Shown here piece by piece: positions 32,847-41,998 of a stretch of 64,000 nucleotides of DNA (its first letter is position 1; the number at the start of each line of letters is the position of its first letter). Location of the stretch: NCBI GenBank assembly GCA_037200975.1, contig JBBCGI010000001.1:806001-870000 (forward strand). The letters run 5' to 3'. The position numbers were made by a program, and so were the translations under genes. The DNA is from Pseudomonadota bacterium. Lineage in GTDB: Bacteria; Pseudomonadota; Gammaproteobacteria; Steroidobacterales; Steroidobacteraceae. A model generated the notes under the pieces. The model was not told the origin of the DNA and did not search any database. It worked only from the letters and a program-made list of their open reading frames with translations.

Positions 32847-34199
32847 CTAAAGAGGCCGGATCTTGATGCTGCGGAAACTCACCGCATCGCCGTGATCCTG
32901 CAACAGGATGCGTCCTTCGGACGCCTCGCCGAACCCGGGCGTGCGCTTGAACTTGCTGGTGGCCACGTGCGCACGGAAATCTTCCGAGCCGCGCTTGAAC
33001 TCGAGCACCTTGATGCCGTTCAGCCAGTGTTCGACGCTGCCATCGGCGCGCGACACGATGCGTGCGTGTTGCCACACATCCACCTTGGGCGCGATACCGA
33101 CATTGGTCATGAGCTTGGCGCGCGGATAGATGTCGTACAGCGAGGCGAGCGTGCGATTGCCGTCGATGCCGAGCTTGGCGTCCGGATGGCGCTCGTCGTC
33201 GAGCAGCTGGAACTCCAGGCCGAGCGGGGCGCCGCTGGCATTCGGATCGTGTGCGGCGGTCAGTAGATAGATGATGCCGCTGTTGGCGCCGGCGGATACC
33301 TTGAAATCCAGCTGCAATTCGAACGCGCCGTATTCCGCTTCGGTCACGATGTCGCCGCCACCGCCCTTCGGGATTACGGAGAGCTCACCATTCTCCATCG
33401 ACCAGCCCTTGGCCGGGAAACCCGCGGCGTCGGCGCTGCGCCAGCCCGCGCCGGTCTTGCCGTCCCACAGCAGCTTCCAGCCCTGCGCCTTTTCATCGGC
33501 ATCGAGGTTATTGGGCAGGTTGTTGCGGATGAGGATGCCCATCGGCGGCAGCGCCTTCAGGTTGCGTGTCTGCACGCGCAGGTTCTTCCAGCTGGTGGTG
33601 CGGCCGGCGTCTTCGACCTTGTCGATCGAATGCACCTGCAAGCCGAAGAACCCCTTGGGCTTCACGTCGTCGATCACGTCGGCGGCCGGTGCGCCGTTGA
33701 TCCACACCCGCAGGCGCGGTCCGAGGGCTTCGACGCGGTAGTGATTCCACTCGCCGAATTTGTACAGCAGCTTCGACGGCGGATTCATCTCGCCGGTGTA
33801 GAACCAGCCGCGCTGCGCTTCCTCGTAGATGCCGCCGCTCCAGGCGCGGTCGGACGGGTCGATGTCGGTCTGATACCCATGCACGCGGCCGTTCTCGAAA
33901 TCCGGCGTGCTCAGGGAGCGGAACTGCACGCCCGAATTCGTCGGGCCCACGTCCTGGCGCACGTCGAACTCGAGGATGAAATCGGTGTAGTCCTTGTCGG
34001 TGACCAGAAAGCTGTTAGGCACCCCCGGCCGCGACGACCCGACGATGGCGCCGTCGACCACCTGGTAGTCCGCGCCGCCACCGAGGACCTTCCAGCCCTT
34101 GAGCGTCTTGCCGTCGAAAAGGGGGGTACCCGCGGGCTTGCCGGCAGCCGAAACCATTCCCGCAGCGAGCAATGCGAGCCCGCACATCAGAATCCGCAT
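32847..34199 (-). CDS. Secreted protein with two tandem DUF1080 (3-keto-disaccharide hydrolase-like) domains
   Basis: A 450-residue exported protein with a signal peptide (about 1-19). Two copies of the concanavalin-like DUF1080 domain follow. The first (about 24-215) has LFDGKTLKGWKV, FILEFDVRQDVGPTNSGVQF and a Trp-rich end; the second (about 240-448) repeats the pattern with LLWDGKTGAGWRS, LQLDFKVSAGANSGIIY and VEHWLNGIKVLEF. Members act in periplasmic sugar metabolism such as 3-keto-glycoside cleavage, but many are uncharacterised. It is 21 bases downstream of the YceI gene, in the same direction, so the two may be one transcript. Confidence 0.82.
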   Translation of the reverse strand: MRILMCGLALLAAGMVSAAGKPAGTPLFDGKTLKGWKVLGGGADYQVVDGAIVGSSRPGVPNSFLVTDKDYTDFILEFDVRQDVGPTNSGVQFRSLSTPDFENGRVHGYQTDIDPSDRAWSGGIYEEAQRGWFYTGEMNPPSKLLYKFGEWNHYRVEALGPRLRVWINGAPAADVIDDVKPKGFFGLQVHSIDKVEDAGRTTSWKNLRVQTRNLKALPPMGILIRNNLPNNLDADEKAQGWKLLWDGKTGAGWRSADAAGFPAKGWSMENGELSVIPKGGGGDIVTEAEYGAFELQLDFKVSAGANSGIIYLLTAAHDPNASGAPLGLEFQLLDDERHPDAKLGIDGNRTLASLYDIYPRAKLMTNVGIAPKVDVWQHARIVSRADGSVEHWLNGIKVLEFKRGSEDFRAHVATSKFKRTPGFGEASEGRILLQDHGDAVSFRSIKIRPL

Positions 34200-34220
34200 C
34201 GGAACCCCCTCGAATGATCG

Positions 34221-34793
34221 TTAGCCGGCGGCGTAGGCCTCGACCTGGATCGCAAGCTTCACATCCATCTTGAAGCCGAATTGCTTGCCGAACGCCATGC
34301 CGAATTGTTCGCGGTCGATGGTAGCCGTAACGTCGGCGCCGCAAAACTCTTTCTTCTTCATCGGATGCGTCATGCACTTGAAGGTGCGGATGGTCAGCGT
34401 GACCGGCTTCGTGACGCCATGCATCGTCAGCTCGCCCTGCACTTCGGTGGGCGCGCCGTTCTTGAACTTGGCGAGCTTTCCTTTGTAGGTTGCCGTGGGG
34501 AACTGCGCGACGTCGAAGAAATCCGGGCTCTTGAGATGGGTGTTGAGCTTGTCGACGCCGGCATCGATGGAGGCGGCGTCGATGCTGATATCGACCGTGC
34601 CGGTCTTTGCTTCCTTGTCCACGACGATCGTCCCGCTGGTCGAATTGAACTTGCCGCGCCATACGGACATGCCGCCAAAATGATCCGCTTCGAAGCTCGG
34701 GAACGTATGTTCGGGATCCACCTGGTAGGTGACGGGCGCCGCAACCGCGGTCGTGGCCAACGCCGTGAGCAGCAATCCGATGAATGGGCGCAT
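34221..34793 (-). CDS. YceI family periplasmic protein
   Basis: A 190-residue lipocalin-like protein with a signal peptide (about 1-18). YceI proteins bind long-chain polyisoprenoid or amide lipids in a beta-barrel. Family features: YQVDPEHTFPSFEADHFGG near the start, SIDAASIDAGVDKLNTHLKS, FDVAQFPTATYKG and the conserved LTMHGVTKPVTLTI. Two cysteines (in FKCMTHP and KEFCGAD) could form a disulfide. It precedes the DUF1080 gene; what the pair does together is not evident. About 100 bases between it and tadA contain nothing I can identify. Confidence 0.9.
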   Translation of the reverse strand: MRPFIGLLLTALATTAVAAPVTYQVDPEHTFPSFEADHFGGMSVWRGKFNSTSGTIVVDKEAKTGTVDISIDAASIDAGVDKLNTHLKSPDFFDVAQFPTATYKGKLAKFKNGAPTEVQGELTMHGVTKPVTLTIRTFKCMTHPMKKKEFCGADVTATIDREQFGMAFGKQFGFKMDVKLAIQVEAYAAG

Positions 34794-34896
34794 GAGTCGA
34801 TCCTCTGGTGTGGAAAACGGACCGCAACGTTAACTCGCCATCCTGCCGCCCCGCATCGACCTTAAGGAGTAGGAACCGCGGACAATGTCAGTGGGA

Positions 34897-35355
34897 TCAA
34901 CGCCGCCGCAGGGCGAAAAACTCTTCGAGCAGGCGCGCGCTCTCCTCCATCAGGACCCCGCCGAAGACGTCCACGCGGTGATTCATCGACGGCATGGCGA
35001 ATACGTTCGTGATGCTGCCGGCGGCCCCGGCCTTCGGGTCCCAGGCGCCAAAAACCAGCCTCGCGACGCGCGCGTGGACGATCGCCGAGGCGCACATGAC
35101 ACAGGGCTCCAGTGTCACGTAAAGAGTGGTGCCGTTGAGCCGATAAGAACCCAGGGTTTGTCCTGCCGCGCGCAGCGCTTCAATCTCGGCGTGCGCGGTT
35201 GGGTCGTGGCCCGCGATCGGCCGGTTGGCGGCCACCGCTACCACTGCATCGCCCCGAACGAGTGCGGCACCCACCGGCACTTCGCCCGCGGCCTGGGCGC
35301 CGCGCGCAGCCTCGAGCGCGAGACGCATGAAATCGATGTCGGAGCGTAACGGCAT
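34897..35355 (-). CDS. tadA: tRNA-specific adenosine deaminase
   Basis: A 152-residue deaminase that converts A34 to inosine in tRNA-Arg(ACG). The zinc/catalytic motifs are HAEIEALR and EPCVMCASAIVHAR, and the substrate-binding VVAVAANRPI and the LVFGAWDPKAGAAGS region match TadA rather than other cytidine deaminases. The length is typical. The gene is divergent from the chemosensory operon, with about 80 bases between its ATG and the leader ORF start at 35436. Confidence 0.93.
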   Translation of the reverse strand: MPLRSDIDFMRLALEAARGAQAAGEVPVGAALVRGDAVVAVAANRPIAGHDPTAHAEIEALRAAGQTLGSYRLNGTTLYVTLEPCVMCASAIVHARVARLVFGAWDPKAGAAGSITNVFAMPSMNHRVDVFGGVLMEESARLLEEFFALRRR

Positions 35356-35435
35356 GATCGTTTGGGGGAAGTCCCTAGTGCTTTAACCCCATCAAACTAC
35401 TACTGTTTGTCATGCTTGTAACCAGGAGAGGTGCG

Positions 35436-35513
35436 ATGTTCGCGGTATGCCTGCAATCCGATTTGCGCGCCTCAAAAGTGGCTAACAAGCCGCGCCCGGA
35501 CGCGCACGCATGA
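35436..35513 (+). CDS. Putative 25-residue leader peptide before the chemosensory operon
   Basis: A short ORF with an ATG at 35436 preceded by a near-perfect Shine-Dalgarno, AGGAGAGG, four bases upstream. It encodes 25 residues (MFAVCLQSDLRASKV... ending PDAHA) and its stop TGA overlaps the cheW start as ATGA. cheW itself has no Shine-Dalgarno, so ribosomes finishing this ORF could reinitiate there. It is not similar to CheW and is in a different frame, so it is not a broken N-terminus. No run of one amino acid as in attenuator peptides. This is inferred from sequence layout only; expression is unproven. Confidence 0.5.
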   Translation: MFAVCLQSDLRASKVANKPRPDAHA

Positions 35514-36007
35514 ACGCCGTGGCCCACGGGTTCGAGCCGGGCACCCAGTGGGTGCTGTTCGCGCTCGACTCCGGCCGCTACGCCCTGCCCCTTCCCTCGA
35601 TCGAGCGCATCGTGCGCGCGGCGGAATATACCCCGCTGCCACTCGCCCCGGCCGCGGTCCTCGGCGCCATCGACGTGGCCGGCAATATCCTGCCGGTATT
35701 CAACTTGCGCAACCGCTTCCAATTGCCCGAGCGGCCGCTGGCGCTCACCGATCAGTTCATCATCGCGCGCACCGCCCGTCGCCGCGTGGTGCTGGCGATC
35801 GACGCGGCGCTGGGCGTGCTCGACGAACCTGCGCTTGGGGGCATCGACAGCGCGCGGCTGGCGCCCGGAATGCCCCATCTTCGCGGGGTGTTGTCCTTGC
35901 CGGACGGCTTGGTGCTGATCCAGGACCTGGAGCGGTTCCTGAACCCCGACGAAACGACGGCGCTCGACACCGCGATCAGCGACGAGGAAAAACGCCGTGC
36001 GCGCTGA
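35510..36007 (+). CDS. cheW: CheW-like coupling protein (first copy, WspB position)
   Basis: A 165-residue CheW-fold adaptor that links the receptor to the CheA kinase. It begins WVLFALDSGRYALPLPSIERIV and has the loop AIDVAGNILPVFNLRNRF, typical of CheW, but the C-terminal part is shorter and more diverged than in the second copy. It is the first large gene of a seven-gene operon and its ATG overlaps the stop of a 25-codon leader ORF. It overlaps cheR by 11 bases. In Wsp-type systems two different CheWs are used, matching this layout. Confidence 0.85.
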   Translation: MNAVAHGFEPGTQWVLFALDSGRYALPLPSIERIVRAAEYTPLPLAPAAVLGAIDVAGNILPVFNLRNRFQLPERPLALTDQFIIARTARRRVVLAIDAALGVLDEPALGGIDSARLAPGMPHLRGVLSLPDGLVLIQDLERFLNPDETTALDTAISDEEKRRAR

Positions 36008-37502
36008 AGCTCTGCCTGCGCCACAACTCGATCAATTGAGCGCCCTGATTGCGAACCGCATGGGCCTGCACTTTCCACCCGAGCGCCGCCCCGACCTGCG
36101 CCGCGCCCTGAACGAAGCGGCGGCGGAGCTCGGCTTCGAGGATGGTGCGGCCTGCGCGCAAGGTTTGCTGACAGCACCACCGTCCGCCGCGCAACTGCGC
36201 ACGCTCGCAATCCACCTGACGATTGGCGAGACCTACTTCTTTCGCGAACGCCCGAGCTTCAATGCACTGGCAACGCAGGTCATGCCCGCGCTCATCCAGC
36301 GCAAACGCGAGAGCGGCCGCCGTTTGCGGCTGTGGAGCGCCGCCTGCAGCACGGGTGAAGAGGCGTATTCGCTGGCGATCCTCATGCAGCAGCTGCTGCC
36401 CGACTGGCGCGACTGGAATCTCAGCATCCTCGCCACCGACATCAACGCGCGTTTCCTGCGCAAGGCCGAACAAGCCGTGTACGGCGACTGGTCGTTCCGC
36501 GAGTCGCAGCCGGATTTTCGCGAACGTTACTTCACGCCGGCCGGCGACCGGCAGTATCGCGTGCGGCCAGAGGTGCGCGAGCTCGTGAAATTCGCGGAAC
36601 TCAATCTCGCGCACGACCCGTATCCCTCGCTGACCAACGACACGAACGCGATCGACCTGATCCTGTGCCGCAACCTGCTCATCTATTTCACACCCACGCA
36701 CGCGCGCAAGCTGGTCGCGGGGTTGCGTGATTCCCTGGTCGACGACGGATGGCTCATCGTGAGTCCGAGCGAATGTTCGCAGGCATTGTTCTCGGGTTTC
36801 ACGCCGGTGAACTTTCCCGGCAGCATTCTCTATCGCAAGGGCGCGAAGCGGGAGCCGGTGGCGACCGATCTCGCGCCATCGTACGCGTGGAGCGGGCCCG
36901 CGGTCGCGCCGTTGCCATTGCCCGCCAAGGCTCATGTTCCGCAACCCGAACCCCCGGTTGCCCCAGTGGCCGCGGCGGAAACGCCCGATCCCGTTACCGT
37001 TGCGCGAGACGCCGCGCAACAGCTGTATGAACAGGGCCGTTACGGCGACGCCGTCACGGTGCTGCGCGACTCACTCGCCGGCGCCAGAGGTTCTTCGCAA
37101 GATCCGCGGCTGCTCGGGCTGCTGTCGCACGCGCTGGCCAACCAGGGCGACTTGCCGGCGGCGCTGGCCGCCAGCGAACGCTGGATCGCGGTCGAGAAGC
37201 TCGAGCCCGCGGCCCACTATCTGAACGCGATGGTGCTGCAGGAGCTCGGTGAACGCAGCCGTGCGCGCGCCGCCCTGCAACGCGCCGTCTATCTACAACC
37301 AGAATTCACGCTGGCGCATTTCGCCCTGGGCAATTGCGCGCGCGCCGAAGCGCGCCACGCCGAGGCGCATCGCCACTTCGCCAACGCGGAGCGCCTGTTG
37401 CGCGGCCATGCGGCGGACGAAGTGCTGCCGGAATCCGAAGGCCTGACGGCCGGACGGCTGCGCGAGATCATCACTTCGCTCTCGGCCGGAGCGGATTCGT
37501 GA
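35997..37502 (+). CDS. cheR: CheR methyltransferase with C-terminal TPR repeats (WspC-like)
   Basis: A 501-residue protein. The N-terminal CheR domain (about 10-275) methylates receptor glutamates using S-adenosylmethionine: IGETYFFRE, SAACSTGEEAYSLAI (SAM site), ATDIN and ILCRNLLIYF are conserved. After a Pro/Ala linker (about 290-335), TPR-like repeats (about 340-460, such as AAQQLYEQGRYGDAV) end the protein. This fusion is typical of WspC and similar non-motility chemosensory systems, in which TPRs replace tethering to a receptor pentapeptide. The GTG start overlaps the end of the first cheW. Confidence 0.92.
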   Translation: MRAEALPAPQLDQLSALIANRMGLHFPPERRPDLRRALNEAAAELGFEDGAACAQGLLTAPPSAAQLRTLAIHLTIGETYFFRERPSFNALATQVMPALIQRKRESGRRLRLWSAACSTGEEAYSLAILMQQLLPDWRDWNLSILATDINARFLRKAEQAVYGDWSFRESQPDFRERYFTPAGDRQYRVRPEVRELVKFAELNLAHDPYPSLTNDTNAIDLILCRNLLIYFTPTHARKLVAGLRDSLVDDGWLIVSPSECSQALFSGFTPVNFPGSILYRKGAKREPVATDLAPSYAWSGPAVAPLPLPAKAHVPQPEPPVAPVAAAETPDPVTVARDAAQQLYEQGRYGDAVTVLRDSLAGARGSSQDPRLLGLLSHALANQGDLPAALAASERWIAVEKLEPAAHYLNAMVLQELGERSRARAALQRAVYLQPEFTLAHFALGNCARAEARHAEAHRHFANAERLLRGHAADEVLPESEGLTAGRLREIITSLSAGADS

Positions 37503-37512
37503 AGGAGATTTC

Positions 37513-38043
37513 ATGAAAGAACTGGCCAGCGCCGCCCGCGTCCTGCACGAGCGCGCCGTCGCACTGGCGCGCGCGCCGCGGGCCGATTCGGCGCCGGACG
37601 CGCTGCTCGAACTGCTCGAGTTCAAGCTTGCGAACGAGCGTTACGCGGTCGAAACGCGCCACGTCGTCGAGGTGCATCCGCTGCGCGACCTGACGCCGTT
37701 GCCTGGCACGCCGCCGTTCATTCGCGGCATCGTCAACCTGCGCGGCCGCATCCTGCCGGTCCTCGATCTCAAGAAATTCTTCGACCTGCCCGAACAGGGC
37801 GTGACCGACCTGCACCGGATCATCGTGGTGCGCGGCGAAGACTTAGAGTTCGGCCTGCTGGCGGATGTGGTCGTCAGTGTGCACACCGTCGCCGGCAACT
37901 CGCTGGCGCCCGCGTTGCCGACGTTGTCCGAGATTGGCGCCGAATACCTGAAAGGGGTCAGCGAAGAACGTCTCGTCGTGCTCGACCTCGAACGCATCTT
38001 CGCCGATCCGAAAATAATCGTGCACGACGAAGCCGATAGTTGA
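37513..38043 (+). CDS. cheW: CheW-like coupling protein (second copy, WspD position)
   Basis: A 176-residue CheW with a short N-terminal helix (about 1-30) before the domain. Good family motifs: LLEFKLANERYAVETRHVVEV, LTPLPGTPPFIRGIVNLRG and RILPVLDLKKFFDL, all close to classical CheW. GGAG five bases before the ATG sets the start. It follows cheR by 10 bases and precedes the receptor gene by 26. Presumably it couples the following MCP to the CheA hybrid, while the first CheW plays a second scaffold role, as in Wsp arrays. Confidence 0.92.
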   Translation: MKELASAARVLHERAVALARAPRADSAPDALLELLEFKLANERYAVETRHVVEVHPLRDLTPLPGTPPFIRGIVNLRGRILPVLDLKKFFDLPEQGVTDLHRIIVVRGEDLEFGLLADVVVSVHTVAGNSLAPALPTLSEIGAEYLKGVSEERLVVLDLERIFADPKIIVHDEADS

Positions 38044-38069
38044 ATGAATACTGTTACCGGAGTCTGTTC

Positions 38070-39800
38070 ATGAAGTGGAATGTGGGAACCAAGCTGGGCG
38101 CCGGATTCGGAATCGCGCTCGCCATCTTCGTCATCGTGGGGGTCGTTTCTTACGGCAATGTCGAAAAACAGACCGAGGACGCGACCTGGGTCGCGCACAC
38201 GCACGAGGTGATCGCGACGCTGACCCGCGTGTTGTCCACGATGCAGGATGCCGAAACCGGCCAGCGCGGGTTCATCATAACGGCCGACGAAAGTTACCTC
38301 GCGCCGTATACCGCCGCGCTCGCGGCGATCGACACACATCTGAAGCACCTGGCCGAACTCGTCAGCGACAATGCGCGCCAGGCGACGCGCGCCGACACAC
38401 TGGCGCAGCTGGTCGCGGTGAAAATCTCGGAAATGGCCAAACCCATCGCCGTGCGGCGTGCGCAGGATTTCACCGCCGCGCAGGCGATCGTCCTGGCGGG
38501 CACGGGCAAACAGGCCATGGACGACGTCCGCACGCTCGTGGGGACGATGGAAGAGGCCGAACAGGCGCTGCTCAACCAGCGCGCGGAGACCTCCGAGGCC
38601 GCGACGAAGGCCGCGGCCCTCACCATCGTGCTCGGCACCTCGCTCGCCATCGTGCTGGCGGGACTGGTGGGTTTCCTGATCACGCGTAATGTCGCCGGCC
38701 CGCTGCGCGGCTTGACCGACGCCGCGGAGCGCATCACGGTGGGAGATCTCGGCGCGGTGGTCGACATGGGTGAACGCAGCGACGAAGTGGGCGCGCTCGG
38801 CCGCGCATTCGGCCGCATGACCACCTCGTTACGCGGCATGGCGACCGTGGCCGACCAGATCGCGGCTGGCGATCTGCGCGCCACCCTGCAACCGCAGTCC
38901 GCGGCGGACGTGCTGGGTCACGCGCTGGTCAAGATGATCACCAACCTGCGCCGGCAGATCGGCGGCATGGTGGAGGGTGCCGCGGTGCTGGGGTCGGCGG
39001 CCAGCGAGATCGTCGCCTCCACGGCGCAGCTCGCCTCGGGCGCGAGTGAATCCGCCGCAGCTGTCAGCGAAACAACGTCCACCGTCGAAGAAATCCGCCA
39101 GACCTCGCAGATGGCCAGCCAGAAGGCGCGCTCCGTGTCGGATGCCGCGCAGAAGGCCGTGCAGATTTCGCAGAGCGGCCGCAAATCCACCGACGATGCG
39201 GTCGCCGGCATGGGCCGCATCCGCACGCAGATGGAAGCCATCGGCGCAAGCATGATGCGCCTCTCCGAACAGACCCAGGCGATCGGGCAGATCATCGCAA
39301 GCGTCGAAGACCTCGCCGCGCAGTCGAACCTGCTGGCCGTGAACGCGGCGATCGAAGCGGCCAAGGCCGGCGAGCACGGCAAGGGTTTCGGCGTCGTGGC
39401 GCAGGAGGTCAAGAGCCTGGCCGAACAGTCGCGCGTGGCCACCGATCGCGTGCGCGCGATCCTCAGCGATATCCAGAAGGCGACCACGGCCGCTGTCATG
39501 GCAACCGAACAGGGCAACAAAGCCGTCGAAGCCGGCAGCCGTCAGACCGAGCTCGCCGGTGAATCGATCCAGGCGTTGACGGGAACGGTGTCGGAAGCCG
39601 CGCAAGCCGCGACCCAGATTGCCGCCTCGAGCCAGCAGCAGCTCGTGGGCATGGACCAGGTCGCAGGCGCGATGGAGAACATCAAGCAGGCGAGCACGCA
39701 GAACGTCGCCAGCGCGCGCCAGCTCGAAACCGCGGCGCGAAACCTGAGCGACCTGGGCCAGCGATTGAAGGCCCTGGTCGAAAACTACACGGTGAGTTGA
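38070..39800 (+). CDS. Methyl-accepting chemoreceptor with CHASE3-like sensor domain
   Basis: A 576-residue inner-membrane receptor. TM1 at about 9-27 and TM2 at about 183-204 flank a helical periplasmic domain of the CHASE3 type (QDAETGQRGFIITADESYL). A HAMP domain (about 205-260) and the signalling helices follow. The conserved hairpin tip is VEDLAAQSNLLAVNAAIEAA with GEHGKGFGVVAQEVKSLAEQ. There is no CheR-docking pentapeptide at the C-terminus (ends ENYTVS), consistent with the TPR-type CheR. CHASE3 ligands are generally unknown. GGAG at 38059-38062 supports the start. It is co-transcribed with the other chemosensory genes. Confidence 0.93.
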   Translation: MKWNVGTKLGAGFGIALAIFVIVGVVSYGNVEKQTEDATWVAHTHEVIATLTRVLSTMQDAETGQRGFIITADESYLAPYTAALAAIDTHLKHLAELVSDNARQATRADTLAQLVAVKISEMAKPIAVRRAQDFTAAQAIVLAGTGKQAMDDVRTLVGTMEEAEQALLNQRAETSEAATKAAALTIVLGTSLAIVLAGLVGFLITRNVAGPLRGLTDAAERITVGDLGAVVDMGERSDEVGALGRAFGRMTTSLRGMATVADQIAAGDLRATLQPQSAADVLGHALVKMITNLRRQIGGMVEGAAVLGSAASEIVASTAQLASGASESAAAVSETTSTVEEIRQTSQMASQKARSVSDAAQKAVQISQSGRKSTDDAVAGMGRIRTQMEAIGASMMRLSEQTQAIGQIIASVEDLAAQSNLLAVNAAIEAAKAGEHGKGFGVVAQEVKSLAEQSRVATDRVRAILSDIQKATTAAVMATEQGNKAVEAGSRQTELAGESIQALTGTVSEAAQAATQIAASSQQQLVGMDQVAGAMENIKQASTQNVASARQLETAARNLSDLGQRLKALVENYTVS

Positions 39801-39802
39801 AC

Positions 39803-41998
39803 ATGAGCCCGGCGGACGAAGAATTCCTCAAGCAGCTGCGCGCGACCTTCGCGATCGAGGCCGCCGAGCATTTGCAGGCCATCGCCGCGGGATTGATGCA
39901 TCTCGAAAAGGCGACTGGGCCGGCGGCGCAGAAACCGCTGATCGAAACCGTATTCCGCGCCGCGCACAGCCTCAAGGGCGCGGCGCGCGCGGTCGACTTC
40001 GACGACATCGAATCGGTCTGCGAGACGCTCGAGAACCTCTTCGCCACATGGAAACGCCAGGAGAGCACGCCCACACCCTCTTCCCTCGACGCCGCCCACC
40101 TGGCGCTCGATCGCATGACGAAGGCGATCTCCGGCGATTCGGCGCCGGCGACGACGACGTCTCCCGGGATTGCTCCCGCGGCCAGGCGCCCGGCCGAGAC
40201 CGAAGTTGCCGCGGCGCCGCCGACGCCGGCCGCCACCCATACCTACAACGCCGATGAAACGGTGCGCGTCTCGGTAAAGACCCTCGACGAGCGGCTGCTC
40301 GAGTCCGAAGAGTTGTTGGCCGCCAAACTCGCCGCGAGTCAGCGCGCTGCCGATCTCGGCGGATTCGCGGATGTCTTCGAATCATGGCGCAAGGAATGGT
40401 CGCGCGTGCAACCGCAGGCGCGCGCATTGCGTTCTGCCGAAGGCAGCGCAGTCGCCGAATTCCTCGAATGGAACCACGACTGGCTGCGCGCGCTCGAAAG
40501 CCGCCTCGCCAACCTGCGCCGCAACGCCGAACAGGATCGCCTGACGGTCGACAAGCTGGTCGACGACCTGCTCGACAATTCGAAGAAACTGCTCATGTTG
40601 CCGCTGGCGACGTTCGGCACTCTGTTCCCGAAACTGGTGCGGGACACCACGCGAGAACTCGGCAAGGACGCGGAGCTCGTCATCCGCGGCGACGACGTGC
40701 TCATGGACAAGCGGATCCTCGAAGAGATCAAGGCCCCGCTGGTGCATCTGCTGCGCAACTGCGTCGATCACGGCATCGAAACGCCCAAAACACGGCGCGC
40801 GAGCCACAAGCCCACACGGGCGAAGATCTCGCTCTCGGTCTCGCAGGTGAACGGCAACCAGGTCGAAATTGCGGTCAGCGACGATGGCGCCGGAATCGAC
40901 GTGAACCAGGTCAAGGCACAGGCCGTGAAGCGCGGGCTCATCGGCAGCGATGCCGCGGACAAACTCGACGACGCGGGAGCGCTGCTGCTGGTGTTCGAAA
41001 CCGACCTGTCCACCAGCCCCATCATCACGCAGCTCTCCGGCCGCGGCCTGGGGCTGGCCATCGTCCGGGAGAAGGCCGAGAAGTTAGGCGGCCGGGTCGC
41101 GATCGAAAGCCAGCCGCGTGTGGGCACGACGATTCGCATGACGCTGCCGCTGACGTTGGCGACATTCCGCGGCGTGCTGGTGGAAGCCGGGCGACGCACC
41201 TTCGTCGTGCCGACGGCGCAGGTGGAACGCGTCACGAGCTTCAAACCCGAAGATATCCAGACGGTCGAAGGCCGCGACACGTTGTCGGTCAACGGCCGCG
41301 CGCTGGCGCTGACCCGGCTCGCGCAGGTGCTGCAGTTGCCGCCCGCGGCGCAGATGAAGGGCGCCCCGGCAACGGCCGCGCTGATACTCGGCGCCGGCAA
41401 CGACCGCATCGCGTTCGCGGTGGACGCGGTGATCGACGAACGCGAGGTGCTGGTGAAGCGCCTCGCCAAACCCCTGGCGCGCGTGCGCAATATCGCCGGC
41501 GCGACCGTGCTCGGCAGCGGTGAAGTCGCCCCGATCCTCAACGTGACCGATCTGCTGAAATCCGCGCGCAACGCCGGGCCCACTTTGCGGATAGTGCCCG
41601 CCAACGTTGCCGCACCCGCGGCGGCGGCGGCGGCGGCCAAACGCATCCTGGTCGCCGAGGATTCGATCACCTCGCGCATGTTGCTCAAGGGCATCCTCGA
41701 ATCCGCTGGCTACGAAGTGAAAACCGCGGTCGACGGCCTCGAGGCATTCACGCTGCTGCGCTCGGAGCGTTTCGACGCACTGGTCTCCGACGTGGAAATG
41801 CCGCGGCTCAACGGTTTCGACCTGACGGCACGCGTGCGCGCCGACGCCCAGCTCGCCGAACTGCCGATCATGCTCGTGACGGCGCTGGCCTCGCGCGAGG
41901 ATCGCGAACGCGGCATCGAAGTCGGCGCGAACGCCTACCTGGTCAAGAGCAATCTCGATCAGAGCAATCTGCTCGAAGCCCTGCGGCGCCTGGCATGA
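39803..41998 (+). CDS. cheA: Hybrid CheA histidine kinase-response regulator (WspE-like)
   Basis: A 731-residue kinase. Order: HPt domain with phosphorylatable His55 (AAHSLKGAARAVDF), a Pro/Ala linker (about 105-150), a dimerisation helix region, the HATPase domain (HLLRNCVDHGIE N-box, SDDGAGIDV, SGRGLGLAIVREKAEKL), a CheW-like P5 domain (about 455-590), an Ala-rich linker, and a C-terminal REC domain with acceptor Asp663 (LVSDVEMPRLNG). The own REC may act as phosphate sink, as in WspE/FrzE. The start is ATG 39803, right after the receptor stop; it overlaps cheB by 4 bases (ATGA). Confidence 0.94.
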   Translation: MSPADEEFLKQLRATFAIEAAEHLQAIAAGLMHLEKATGPAAQKPLIETVFRAAHSLKGAARAVDFDDIESVCETLENLFATWKRQESTPTPSSLDAAHLALDRMTKAISGDSAPATTTSPGIAPAARRPAETEVAAAPPTPAATHTYNADETVRVSVKTLDERLLESEELLAAKLAASQRAADLGGFADVFESWRKEWSRVQPQARALRSAEGSAVAEFLEWNHDWLRALESRLANLRRNAEQDRLTVDKLVDDLLDNSKKLLMLPLATFGTLFPKLVRDTTRELGKDAELVIRGDDVLMDKRILEEIKAPLVHLLRNCVDHGIETPKTRRASHKPTRAKISLSVSQVNGNQVEIAVSDDGAGIDVNQVKAQAVKRGLIGSDAADKLDDAGALLLVFETDLSTSPIITQLSGRGLGLAIVREKAEKLGGRVAIESQPRVGTTIRMTLPLTLATFRGVLVEAGRRTFVVPTAQVERVTSFKPEDIQTVEGRDTLSVNGRALALTRLAQVLQLPPAAQMKGAPATAALILGAGNDRIAFAVDAVIDEREVLVKRLAKPLARVRNIAGATVLGSGEVAPILNVTDLLKSARNAGPTLRIVPANVAAPAAAAAAAKRILVAEDSITSRMLLKGILESAGYEVKTAVDGLEAFTLLRSERFDALVSDVEMPRLNGFDLTARVRADAQLAELPIMLVTALASREDRERGIEVGANAYLVKSNLDQSNLLEALRRLA

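Noticed and set aside
41615-41640. GCG-repeat in cheA
   Set aside because: It encodes a short poly-Ala linker between the P5 and REC domains, common in GC-rich hybrid kinases.
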